Of a DNA stretch of 15,365 bases, positions 7,400-14,821 are shown one piece after another (within the stretch, counting starts at the first letter, position 1; each line of letters starts with the position of its first letter). The position numbers and the translations under genes are program-made. The stretch is from Pseudomonadota bacterium. Lineage in GTDB: Bacteria > Pseudomonadota > Alphaproteobacteria > Sphingomonadales > SMXR01. The notes beneath the pieces were generated by a model. That model saw nothing but the letters and a program-made list of their open reading frames with translations. It was not told the origin of the DNA and searched no databases. Location: positions 1 to 15,365 of the forward strand of contig JACZYI010000022.1 of assembly GCA_022571175.1 (NCBI GenBank). Direction: 5' to 3'.

Positions 7400-8527
7400 C
7401 TACCAGTCGATGGCCGTGAAAAAAACAGCAAATACGGCATCCAGAACGATGACCAGAAATATCGATTGTACCACGGATTTGGTTGTGTGCCGTCCCACAC
7501 TTTCTGCGGTTCCCTTGACACTCAATCCTTCAAGACAGCCACTAATTGCTATGACAACACCAAATACCGGAGCTTTGATCAAACCCACCCAATAGGTGGT
7601 TGGAACAACGAGCGCGGCCTGAACACGGTCAGCGAAGACAGCTGGTGAAATATCAAGGGAAATCCAAGCCATCAGTCCACCACCGATTAACCCCATAATA
7701 TCAGCAAACAGGGTGAGGATTACCATTGCGGGCACCAGAGCCAATACCCTGGGCAAGACCAGAACATCAATCGGGTTGATGCCGATCGTTTCCATCGCGG
7801 CCACTTCCTCATTCAGGACCATTGACCCGATTTGGGCGGTAAAGGCGCTTCCTGATCGTCCAGCGACGATGATAGCCGTCAATAAAACCCCCAGCTCACG
7901 CAATTGGCTAACCGTCAGCATATCCGCTACAAATATTTCAAGCCCAAATTGCCGAAGTTGAACCGCGCCCTGATTTACGATCACAGCACCGATCAGAAAT
8001 GCGATCAAACCCACAATTGGCATGGCGCGTAGACCAACCTGTTCAATCTGAAACACCAAAGCTGTCCATTTGATTCGCTTGATATCCCGGAAACTGCCAA
8101 GAAATCTTACCAGCACCAGCCCCACAAATCCCAAAAGCTGACCAAAACTCTCTAAAATGGAAAGGGTTGCGAAACCAATATCTTCAGCCAGGCTTATCAC
8201 TGGATTTCGACGCGGGGGGCTTGACTTGGCCGGATTGTCATTTTCCTTGATGGTAACGAGAAGATCTTGATAGTCAGTGCTTAATCCATGATATTTTATG
8301 GCACCATGTTCTTTCTCCACATTTCGCAACAGCTTGTATATGAGCCAGGCTCCAAGCGTATCCATCTTGCCAATATGAGAAAATTCCAACCGGACCGATC
8401 TTGGAATCTGTTCCATATCTTCAATGACATGTTCCAGTTCCGCGCCAAAATCGACCACCCAATCTCCGCCAAAATGCACGGTAGTGCCGTGGGCAGTTTG
8501 ATCCATTTTAATCCAGGGATCTTCCAT
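7400..8527 (-). CDS. MCE/Mla-type ABC permease with N-terminal STAS-like domain (MlaE-like fusion)
   Basis: This 375-residue protein has two parts. Residues 7-92 look like a STAS domain, with a MDTLGAWLIY segment (55-64) matching the conserved D-[ST]-x-G site of MlaB-type proteins. Residues about 115-373 are the MlaE permease fold, with RELGVLLTAIIVAGRSGSAF (210-229), the following AMETIG/NPIDVLVLPR stretch (244-260) and hydrophobic segments at about 130-145, 168-185, 262-285, 313-332 and 352-372. It forms the inner-membrane core of a lipid transporter with the ATPase and MCE proteins. E. coli MlaE is about 260 residues and MlaB is separate. The start is ATG 8527; ATG at residue 8 is possible. 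It begins 19 bases after an acyl-CoA dehydrogenase gene. Confidence 0.92.
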   Translation of the reverse strand: MEDPWIKMDQTAHGTTVHFGGDWVVDFGAELEHVIEDMEQIPRSVRLEFSHIGKMDTLGAWLIYKLLRNVEKEHGAIKYHGLSTDYQDLLVTIKENDNPAKSSPPRRNPVISLAEDIGFATLSILESFGQLLGFVGLVLVRFLGSFRDIKRIKWTALVFQIEQVGLRAMPIVGLIAFLIGAVIVNQGAVQLRQFGLEIFVADMLTVSQLRELGVLLTAIIVAGRSGSAFTAQIGSMVLNEEVAAMETIGINPIDVLVLPRVLALVPAMVILTLFADIMGLIGGGLMAWISLDISPAVFADRVQAALVVPTTYWVGLIKAPVFGVVIAISGCLEGLSVKGTAESVGRHTTKSVVQSIFLVIVLDAVFAVFFTAIDW

Positions 8528-8546
8528 CGTTGTTCATCTGACCTGT

Positions 8547-9761
8547 TTATTTCTGACTTGTTTGTTCGGATAATTCAATCCGGCCAATCTGATTTCGATG
8601 CACTTCATCCGGACCATCGGCCAAGCGCAGGGTTCTGGCATGAGCATAAGCCTTCGCCAGTCCAAAATCATCAGAAACTCCACCGCCACCATGGGCTTGA
8701 ATGGCCCAGTCTATAACCTTGCAGGCCATATTAGGTGCAACCACCTTGATCATGGCAATTTCCTTGCGGGCTGCTTTATTTCCGACCTCGTCCATTTTCC
8801 GGGCCGCATGCAAGGTCAACAATCGGGCTTGATCAATGGCAATGCGCGATTCAGCAATGCGTTCCTGGGTCACCGTTTGCTCAGCAATGGGCTTACCAAA
8901 CGCAACCCGGTCCGTTACGCGCTGACACATGGCTTCAAGAGCGCGTTCAGCCACACCAACAAGTCTCATACAATGATGAATGCGCCCCGGCCCCAGCCTC
9001 CCTTGGGCAATCTCAAATCCCCTGCCCTCGCCCAATAATATATTGCTGGCAGGCACCCTGACGTCTTTGAATGTCATTTCTGCATGGCCGTGCGGGGCGT
9101 CGTCATAACCGAATACCGGAAGCATGCGATTGATTTCTATGCCCGGAGTTTCCATCGGTACCAATATCATCGACTGCTGGCGATAGGTGTCCGGATTATC
9201 GGCGTCTGTTTTTCCCATGAAAATCAATATCTTGCAGCGTGGGTCTCCCGCTCCCGAAATCCACCATTTTCTCCCGTTGATGACATAATCATCACCTTTC
9301 AGACTGATACTCGATTCAATATTGCGGGCATCGGACGAAGCCACACCGGGCTCAGTCATGGCAAAGGCCGAGCGAATAGTCCCGGCGAGGAGAGGCTCCA
9401 GCCACTCCTTTTTCTGCTGATCACTGCCATAGCGCACCAGAACTTCCATATTGCCAGTATCGGGCGCTGAGCAATTAAAAATTTCGGGCGCATAAAAGGA
9501 GCGCCCCATAATTTCGCAAAGCGGTGCATATTCGAAATTTGTAAGACCTGCACCAAACTCACTGTCGGGCAGGAATAAATTCCAGAGTTTTACAGCCCTT
9601 GCTTTTTCTTTGAGCTTCTCAATAGTGTCACTGGGCTGCCAGCGGTCTCCCTCGTCTATTTCCCCGGAAATGACAGATTCATTAGGGTAGACTTCGACAT
9701 CCATAAAGGATTGTAATTTTCCGATTAAATCCTGGGTTTTGTCAGAAATGTCAAAAAGCAC
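8547..9761 (-). CDS. Acyl-CoA dehydrogenase, ACAD10/11-like
   Basis: This FAD-dependent acyl-CoA dehydrogenase has 404 residues from GTG 9761. It shows the ACAD motif AMTEPGVASSD (about 134-144) and the C-terminal LADGPDEVHRNQIGRI stretch (about 380-395). The DGPDEVH form is typical of the ACAD10/11-like subfamily. At the place of the usual catalytic Glu it offers Asp382. The enzyme should oxidise an acyl-CoA to the 2,3-enoyl-CoA; the chain type is unknown. I chose GTG 9761 because GGGGGAG (9770-9776) lies eight bases upstream and the product then starts in the family-typical way (MLFDISDKTQDL). The ATG at 9785 would add eight residues and has no Shine-Dalgarno. The MCE permease follows after 19 bases, so co-transcription is likely, though a functional link is unproven. 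Confidence 0.9.
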   Translation of the reverse strand: MLFDISDKTQDLIGKLQSFMDVEVYPNESVISGEIDEGDRWQPSDTIEKLKEKARAVKLWNLFLPDSEFGAGLTNFEYAPLCEIMGRSFYAPEIFNCSAPDTGNMEVLVRYGSDQQKKEWLEPLLAGTIRSAFAMTEPGVASSDARNIESSISLKGDDYVINGRKWWISGAGDPRCKILIFMGKTDADNPDTYRQQSMILVPMETPGIEINRMLPVFGYDDAPHGHAEMTFKDVRVPASNILLGEGRGFEIAQGRLGPGRIHHCMRLVGVAERALEAMCQRVTDRVAFGKPIAEQTVTQERIAESRIAIDQARLLTLHAARKMDEVGNKAARKEIAMIKVVAPNMACKVIDWAIQAHGGGGVSDDFGLAKAYAHARTLRLADGPDEVHRNQIGRIELSEQTSQK

Positions 9762-9769
9762 ACGTTTTA

Positions 9770-9776
9770 CTCCCCC
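9770..9776 (-). promoter_or_regulatory. Shine-Dalgarno that decides the acyl-CoA dehydrogenase start
   Basis: GGGGGAG on the minus strand lies eight bases before GTG 9761. It falls inside the longer reading from ATG 9785, which lacks any such site. A TATAGT (9795-9800, minus strand) could be a -10 box whose start point would leave almost no leader for the ATG, also favouring the GTG. No good -35 was found. Confidence 0.5.
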
Positions 9777-9862
9777 TTGCCTCATTTGGCATAAACTATA
9801 GGCTGATCACAGAGCATCAAAAAGCTTTAAGATCAAGCAACCGCGAACGGAGTGCTGAGGAA

Positions 9863-10813
9863 ATGAAAAAGCTTTACCCGGAAATTGAGCCCTTTGAGAC
9901 AGGTTTTCTGCCGCTTGATGATCAACATGAGCTTTATTATGAATGTTGTGGCAACCGGGATGGAAAGCCTGCTCTGTTTCTGCACGGTGGTCCGGGCGCA
10001 GGCACAGGCCCGATGCATCGCCGATTTTTTGATCCTGAAAAATATTTCATCATTCTTTATCATCAGCGCGGTGCCGGGAAAAGCACGCCGTCTGCATGCC
10101 TCGTTAACAATACCAGCGCCCATCTGGTTGCTGACATTGAGTATCTGCGCCATCATCTGAATGTGGAAAAATGGCTGGTTTTTGGTGGGTCTTGGGGAAG
10201 CACGCTTGGACTTCTTTATGCCGAGTCGCACCCTGCACATGTAACCGAGTTGATATTGCGCGGTATTTTTATGCTGCGGGCCAAGGAAATTGACTGGATA
10301 TTCAAATGTGGCCTGCCTGATATTTATCCTGATCTCTATGAGGAACTCGTGTCTTTTCTGCCGGAAAACAAGCGTCAGGATATTCCCGCCTCTTATTATG
10401 AAATTCTGACCGGAGATTATGATACAGATTTCAAAGACCGGGCCGCCCGCCTCTGGTGCCAATATGAAATTGGGGCCATCGCCATTCATCCAGAAGCGGG
10501 TTTTTTGAAGGAATTGGACAAACCTGAATTTGTTCGCGCCCTGGCATCCATCGAAACCCATTATTACCTGAATCGAGGCTTTCAAGAGCATGATGACCAG
10601 ATATTGCGGGATATTGGACGAATTCAACATATACCCACAGTTATCGTCCATGGCCGCCAGGACGCTATTTGCGCACCATCTGCGGCCTATGATCTTGCTA
10701 AAGCCCATGGTTCTGCTGAACTTTACATTATTGATGGCGCCGGTCATTCAGTGATGGAGGAAAGAATCATCAACTGCTTGATAACCGCCACCGATAAATT
10801 TCTTCTCTCCTGA
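9863..10813 (+). CDS. pip: Prolyl aminopeptidase (proline iminopeptidase), peptidase family S33
   Basis: This 316-residue alpha/beta hydrolase has the family's usual length. It shows the oxyanion motif HGGPGAG (41-47), the nucleophile elbow GGSWGS with Ser110, acid Asp267 in VHGRQD and His295 in GAGH. The numbering nearly equals that of the Xanthomonas campestris enzyme. Glu202 (WCQYE) and Glu231 (IETHYY) fall where PIPs place the acidic residues that bind the substrate amino group. It removes N-terminal proline from peptides in the cytoplasm. An oddity is HQRGAGKS (67-74) where most PIPs have DQRG. The start ATG 9863 is preceded by GAGGAA. It is divergent from the acyl-CoA dehydrogenase and followed by a truncated haemoglobin gene after 78 bases. 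Confidence 0.93.
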   Translation: MKKLYPEIEPFETGFLPLDDQHELYYECCGNRDGKPALFLHGGPGAGTGPMHRRFFDPEKYFIILYHQRGAGKSTPSACLVNNTSAHLVADIEYLRHHLNVEKWLVFGGSWGSTLGLLYAESHPAHVTELILRGIFMLRAKEIDWIFKCGLPDIYPDLYEELVSFLPENKRQDIPASYYEILTGDYDTDFKDRAARLWCQYEIGAIAIHPEAGFLKELDKPEFVRALASIETHYYLNRGFQEHDDQILRDIGRIQHIPTVIVHGRQDAICAPSAAYDLAKAHGSAELYIIDGAGHSVMEERIINCLITATDKFLLS

Positions 10814-10829
10814 ACATGCTTGGGCCTTT

Positions 10830-10850
10830 AGGGTCTCTTAGGACCTTTCT
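10830..10850 (+). terminator. Weak hairpin after pip
   Basis: AGGGTC (10830-10835) can pair with GACCTT (10842-10847), including one G-T pair, around a six-base loop. Only a short T-containing tail follows. As an intrinsic terminator it is weak and might not separate pip from the haemoglobin gene. Confidence 0.2.
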
Positions 10851-10891
10851 GACATGCTGCGGGCCGTATTGGTTTAATCAGGAGAAGAATA

Positions 10892-11284
10892 ATGGACGGT
10901 CCCACGGCTGTTGCAGAAGAACAAAGTCTGTTTGATCGCATTGGCGGCAGAGATGCTGTGAATGCGGCGGTTGATATTTTTTATGACAAGGTTTTAGCCG
11001 ACCCGGCTGTTTCATATTTTTTTGAAGGTGCCAATACAGCCCTGCTCAGAAACAAACAAAAAGCCTTCCTGACTTTTGCTTTTGGCGGCCCAGCGCGCTA
11101 CGACGGAAAATCACTGCGTGATGCCCACGGACATCTTGTTGAGCGCGGCCTGGATGACACCCATTTTGATATTGTGGCGGGTCACCTGCTTGCAACCGTA
11201 CAGGAGCTGGGCGTTCCCGAAGCGCAGATTGATGAAATTATGGCGATTGCCTCAAGCACACGGAATGATGTGCTCGGAAGATAA
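10892..11284 (+). CDS. Group I truncated haemoglobin (TrHbN/GlbN type)
   Basis: This 130-residue haem protein aligns well with cyanobacterial GlbN: LFDRIGGRDAVNAAVDIFYDKVL, FFEG, the KAFLTFAFGGP stretch, and LRDAHGHLVERGLDDTHFD. The proximal haem ligand should be His79 in LRDAHGHL. Tyr31 occupies B10 and Gln56 occupies E11. The E10 position, His46 in Synechocystis GlbN, is Lys55 here, so bis-histidyl coordination of that kind is not expected. Roles known in the family are NO detoxification and O2 binding; which applies is not visible. The start ATG 10892 has an excellent GGAG seven bases upstream. About a dozen residues precede the globin core. It follows pip in the same direction. Confidence 0.93.
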   Translation: MDGPTAVAEEQSLFDRIGGRDAVNAAVDIFYDKVLADPAVSYFFEGANTALLRNKQKAFLTFAFGGPARYDGKSLRDAHGHLVERGLDDTHFDIVAGHLLATVQELGVPEAQIDEIMAIASSTRNDVLGR

Positions 11285-11607
11285 AGACTGTTTATTCCTG
11301 AGGAAGAAGCAAGGCGATATCGCAAGCGCGGCCAGATAATCAGCTACCAAATCAACCGGAACATGGCAAAATTGATCACTTCATAGGCATAAGTCCCGCC
11401 GAGTATGCCCTCGGGGCCGAAATAACCCGGTAAGGACAGATTAGCCGCCCGGTCTGCACCAGGAGAAAGGTGACCAGAACTAAAAAAAGGGTGTTACCCG
11501 CCTACTGTAAATAATACGATTAAATGACATGGCAAATCCCCCGTAGCGATGCGGCCCCCACTCAAACCACAAAATATTTTTCAGCAACAATGGAGGAGCG
11601 ATTATGT
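11285..11607. other. 323-base region without an intact gene
   Basis: The stretch separates the haemoglobin gene from the convergent RidA-like gene. It holds a perfect 10-base palindrome GCGATATCGC (11314-11323), a small ORF pair on the minus strand that would join if a T7 run changed length (listed separately), and no convincing terminator, tRNA or promoter. Plus-strand ORFs here are very short or run antisense into the RidA-like gene. Confidence 0.6.
11344..11530 (-). pseudogene. Possible frame-disrupted small ORF
   Basis: On the minus strand an ATG (11528-11530) follows GGGGGA by six bases and reads 16 codons to a TAG at 11480-11482, right at a run of seven T (plus-strand A7, 11482-11488). 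Removing one T would continue the frame to a TAG at 11344-11346, with an end reading GILGGTYAYEVINFAMFRLIW. Adding one T would instead give a hydrophobic FFLVLVTFLLVQ segment and stop at 11376-11378. No family is recognised. It may be a decayed gene, a sequencing error or chance. Confidence 0.2.
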
Positions 11608-12003
11608 TCAATCCTCCGGCACTACAGCTGTGACTTCAATTTCGATTTTGGCCTTATTCTCCAGCAAGGCCGCCACCTCAAGCACAGACATGACCGGATA
11701 ATGAGCACCCATCAAATCTTTCCATATGTCTCCAAGCGCGCGCTGATTGCATAGATAATCCTGCTTGTCGGTCACAAACCAGGTCATGCGAACAATGTGC
11801 CCGGGTTCCGCTCCCCCGGCCTCAAGAACGGCAATGATATTTTTCAGGGTCTGGCGAAATTGATCCGGAAAATCTTCAGATTCAAAACTTCCGTCCGGAA
11901 GCCAGCCGATTTGCCCAGAGAGAAAAATCTGACGACCCGTAGCGGAAATGCCATTGGAAAAGCCCCTGGGCCTGGGCCAGCCTTCCGGCAGGAGAATTTT
12001 CAT
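11608..12003 (-). CDS. RidA/YjgF-family protein, likely accessory to aryl-CoA catabolism
   Basis: This 131-residue protein has the RidA fold: FSNGISATGRQIFLSGQIG near the N-terminus and YPVMSVLEVAALLENKAKIEIEV (102-124) at the conserved C-terminal signature. RidA hydrolyses reactive enamines and imines. Its catalytic Arg105, normally in P-A-R-S, is Met105 here, although Glu121 of the IEIE segment remains. Canonical imine hydrolase activity is therefore doubtful. It is the last visible gene of a four-gene operon: it starts two bases after the CoA ligase stop, with AAGGA as ribosome site. RidA-like genes occur in aerobic 2-aminobenzoate-CoA clusters (Azoarcus evansii), where the pathway intermediate is an enamine. 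Participation here is inference from that context. Confidence 0.88.
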   Translation of the reverse strand: MKILLPEGWPRPRGFSNGISATGRQIFLSGQIGWLPDGSFESEDFPDQFRQTLKNIIAVLEAGGAEPGHIVRMTWFVTDKQDYLCNQRALGDIWKDLMGAHYPVMSVLEVAALLENKAKIEIEVTAVVPED

Positions 12004-12005
12004 GA

Positions 12006-13655
12006 TTATTGTCCTTCTTCTTTTGCCATCTGGCGCAACTTAAAACGTTGAATCTTACCGGTCCCAGTCTTCGGTAGCTGGTCTATAAATTCGATTGCTC
12101 GAGGATATTTGTAGGGAGCAATTGTTTCTTTGACAAAATTCTGGAGAGCTTTAGCAGTGTCTTGATCCGCTGCAATTCCCTCCTTCAACACCACATAGGC
12201 TTTCACCACATGGCCTCGATTTTCATCTGGCTCCCCAACAACTGCACATTCCAAAACCCTGTCGTCCGCCAGCAGCGCCGTTTCCACTTCAAGACCGGCA
12301 ATATTATATCCGCCAGAGACAATCATGTCGTCGGTGCGGGCCTGAAACCAGTAATATCCATCCTCATCCATGAGATAAGCATCACCGGTAATATTCCAGC
12401 CATTTTTCACATAGTCCGCTTGTCTCTTATCGTTGAGATATCGACATCCTGTTGGACCTTTTATAGCCAGTTTTCCCACTTTACCCGGTCCGAGTGGCTG
12501 GTAGTTTTCGTCCAGAATACAGGCATCATATCCCGGCACCGGTTTGCCGGTCGAACCGGGCCGAACATCCTCTCCCGAGGCAGAAATAAAAATATGGATC
12601 AGCTCGGTCGCGCCAATGCCATCGATTAATCTCACCTTGATCGCTTCATACCAAGCATCAGAGGTGGGTTTCGGAAGGGGTTCTCCTGCCGAGACGCATC
12701 GCTTGAGGCTGGAAAGATCATATTTGTCAATCATCGCCAGCATGGCCCGGTAGGCTGTAGGAGCAGTGAAGAGATTTGTAATTTTAAATTTTTGAATGGC
12801 CTTCAACATTTCTTCAGGACCGGCGGTTTCATCCAGCACGGTTGTGGCCCGGGCATGACAGGGGAAAATCAGTGCTCCCCCTAAGCCGAAGGTAAAAGCG
12901 AGCGGTGGCGTGCCCGCAAAAATGTCCTGTTTCTCGGGCTTTAAAATATGGCGGGAAAAGCTGTCCGCCATGGCCATAATGTCCCGGTGAAAATGGACTG
13001 TTGCCTTGGGGATGCCTGTGGTGCCCGAGGTAAAGGCCAAAAGCGCAGGATCATCACGCCAGGTGTTATTTGTTTCAAAATGCGTTGATTTGGTGGCCAT
13101 AAGCTCTTCCAGCTCGCCCCCCTTACCGAACGTGAGCATGTGTTTTAGAGGGCCTGTCTGATCCCGGGCTGCAGCCAGTTCTTCCACCAGTCTGATATCG
13201 GTAAACGCATGTGTGATCTCTGCTTTCTCGATAATAATGGCGAGTTCTTTTTGCCGGAGCATGGGCATGGTGGTGACCACAACGCCCCCTGCTTTCAAAA
13301 CCGCGAACCAAGTTATGGCAAGCATTGGATTGTTCGGCGCCCGGAGCAGCACTCTGTTCCCGGATTTAAGGTTTAAATCCGCGACCAGAACCTGCGCCAC
13401 CTGATTGGCGGCCATTTGGAGATCTGCATAGGAGAGGGAATCATGCCTCGATAAAATAGCGATTTTGTCCCCAAAGCCTTCATCAACTGCCTTATCCAGC
13501 AATTCTTTGGCAGCATTCATGCGCTCGGGATATTGGAGCTCCGGCAGATCAAACCGGAACTCCGGCCACTGATTTAGCGGAGGAAGATTATCCCGGATGA
13601 ACTTATCAACGTGCGAACAGGACAAACTCATTTTTTTATCAGCCTCGGAATTCAT
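12006..13655 (-). CDS. Aryl-CoA ligase, 2-aminobenzoate/benzoate-CoA ligase family
   Basis: This 549-residue adenylate-forming enzyme has P-loop TSGTTGIPK (209-217), the A5 motif GIGATE (346-351), TGD (423-425), the hinge ARTDDMIVSGGYNI (439-452) and catalytic Lys534 in PKTGTGKIQR. The N-terminal part with SHVDKFIRDNLPP and FDLPELQYPERMNAA is typical of the benzoate/2-aminobenzoate-CoA ligases. It should activate an aromatic acid with ATP and CoA in the cytoplasm; the exact acid cannot be read from sequence. The ATG at 13655 overlaps the upstream dehydrogenase stop as ATGA. ATG 13631 (residue 9) has a GAGG 11 bases upstream and is a plausible alternative. Gene order with dehydrogenase, crotonase and RidA favours 2-aminobenzoate or a related acid. 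Confidence 0.88.
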   Translation of the reverse strand: MNSEADKKMSLSCSHVDKFIRDNLPPLNQWPEFRFDLPELQYPERMNAAKELLDKAVDEGFGDKIAILSRHDSLSYADLQMAANQVAQVLVADLNLKSGNRVLLRAPNNPMLAITWFAVLKAGGVVVTTMPMLRQKELAIIIEKAEITHAFTDIRLVEELAAARDQTGPLKHMLTFGKGGELEELMATKSTHFETNNTWRDDPALLAFTSGTTGIPKATVHFHRDIMAMADSFSRHILKPEKQDIFAGTPPLAFTFGLGGALIFPCHARATTVLDETAGPEEMLKAIQKFKITNLFTAPTAYRAMLAMIDKYDLSSLKRCVSAGEPLPKPTSDAWYEAIKVRLIDGIGATELIHIFISASGEDVRPGSTGKPVPGYDACILDENYQPLGPGKVGKLAIKGPTGCRYLNDKRQADYVKNGWNITGDAYLMDEDGYYWFQARTDDMIVSGGYNIAGLEVETALLADDRVLECAVVGEPDENRGHVVKAYVVLKEGIAADQDTAKALQNFVKETIAPYKYPRAIEFIDQLPKTGTGKIQRFKLRQMAKEEGQ

Positions 13656-14821
13656 GGTGTTTTCAAATATTCACGGGCGATTATGATTTTATGAATTTCG
13701 GATGCACCTTCATAAATGCGAAGGGCACGCACTTCCCGATAAAGCGTTTCTACCGGTTCTCCGGTCACAACGCCCTGCCCACCAAAAAGTTGTACTGCCC
13801 GGTCAATAACGCGTTGGGCCGCTTCGGTAGCGAAGAGCTTGGCCATTGAGGCTTCTCGCTTGGTTGAATCCCTGCCCGTATCACGGGCCCATGCCGCCCG
13901 ATAAACAAGTGCGGCACTGGCATCAATATCGAGAGCCATGTCGGCAATAGCCGCCTCGGTCATTTGTAAATCTGCCAATCGGCCACCAAACATCTTCCGG
14001 CTCTTTACGTGTCTGACGGCTTCATCAAATGCCCGGCGGGCCATGCCCAGAGCCGCAGCTCCCACCGTCGGCCTGAAATGATCCAGCGTGGTCATGGCAA
14101 TGGTAAAACCCTCACCCGGCTGGCCAATTAAATTATCCTTTGGAATCTTGCAGTCCGTAAATTTCAGCCGGCCCATGGGATGGGGCGCAATAATTTGAAT
14201 GCGTTCGTCAGTGTTAAGCCCCGGTGTATCTGCCGCGACCAGAAATGCTGAAAGCCCTTTGGTTCCCTCGCCCTCCCCGGTTCGTGCAAACACCACATAG
14301 AAATCAGCGATGCCACCATTGGAGATAAGTGTCTTTTCCCCGTTCAGAATATAGTGCTCGCCCTGTTTCGAAGCTATCGTTGAAATGGCCGACACGTCAG
14401 ACCCGGCATCAGGCTCGGTCAGGGCAAAGGCTGCAATATTCTGGCCCTTGATAACAGCGGGCAAAAACTCCTGTTTTAATTTGTCATTACCAAAAAGCGT
14501 AATGGGTCCGGAGCCCAATCCTTGCATGATAAAAGCGAAATCCGCCAATCCGGAATAATAGGCCAGATGCTCCCTGATCAGGCAGATAGCCCGCGTGTCC
14601 AGTTTCTCGGACACCCCACCCGATGAGGCTGGAACCAGATACTGAAGCCAACCCGCGCCCGCCAACTTGTCCACCAGTTTTTTTGCTGTGGCGTCAGGGT
14701 TTTCCTCTGACTCATGCTCGAATGACGGCAGAACATCGGCCGCCCATTTTTTTATGGATGCCGCAATCTCCCGATGGCTATCATCGAGAAAAGGCCAGTC
14801 ATAATGGTCTCCATTGCTCAC
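13652..14821 (-). CDS. Acyl-CoA dehydrogenase of the aryl-CoA operon
   Basis: This 389-residue acyl-CoA dehydrogenase has the motif AFALTEPDAGSD (131-142), the FAD/substrate region HPMGRLKFTDCKIP, FGGQGV near the C-terminus, and IYEGASEIHKIIIAREYL (369-386) with the catalytic base Glu371 in its normal place. It should oxidise an acyl- or alicyclic-CoA thioester in the cytoplasm. The start is GTG at 14821, behind GAGGGA by five bases, and it shares one base with the stop of the crotonase gene (TAGTG). The stop overlaps the ligase start as ATGA. These junctions indicate coupled translation of the operon. It differs clearly from the other dehydrogenase at 8547-9761, which has the DGPDEVH form. 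In anthranilate-type clusters an acyl-CoA dehydrogenase acts on the ring-reduced intermediate. Confidence 0.9.
   Translation of the reverse strand: MSNGDHYDWPFLDDSHREIAASIKKWAADVLPSFEHESEENPDATAKKLVDKLAGAGWLQYLVPASSGGVSEKLDTRAICLIREHLAYYSGLADFAFIMQGLGSGPITLFGNDKLKQEFLPAVIKGQNIAAFALTEPDAGSDVSAISTIASKQGEHYILNGEKTLISNGGIADFYVVFARTGEGEGTKGLSAFLVAADTPGLNTDERIQIIAPHPMGRLKFTDCKIPKDNLIGQPGEGFTIAMTTLDHFRPTVGAAALGMARRAFDEAVRHVKSRKMFGGRLADLQMTEAAIADMALDIDASAALVYRAAWARDTGRDSTKREASMAKLFATEAAQRVIDRAVQLFGGQGVVTGEPVETLYREVRALRIYEGASEIHKIIIAREYLKTP

Noticed and set aside
9833..10747. 304-residue ORF antisense to pip
   Set aside because: It lies almost wholly opposite a gene with an intact S33 catalytic triad, shows no recognisable domain and has a cysteine/arginine-rich composition typical of an antisense shadow.
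10849..10878. CTGACA / TTTAAT promoter-like pair before the haemoglobin gene
   Set aside because: The hexamers match well at 18-base spacing, but the predicted transcript would begin within or after the GGAG ribosome site, which conflicts with the strong Shine-Dalgarno of that gene.
11314..11323. Perfect palindrome GCGATATCGC
   Set aside because: A single 10-base palindrome without loop, repeat partner or nearby promoter; compatible with chance.
11592..11617. GGAGGA / TCCTCC hairpin at the end of the RidA-like gene
   Set aside because: Six-base arms with a 14-base loop spanning the stop codon and no T-run on either strand; too weak to call a terminator.
11524..11754. 76-residue plus-strand ORF
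   Set aside because: Its second half is antisense to the well-supported RidA-like gene and it has no ribosome site or recognisable motif.
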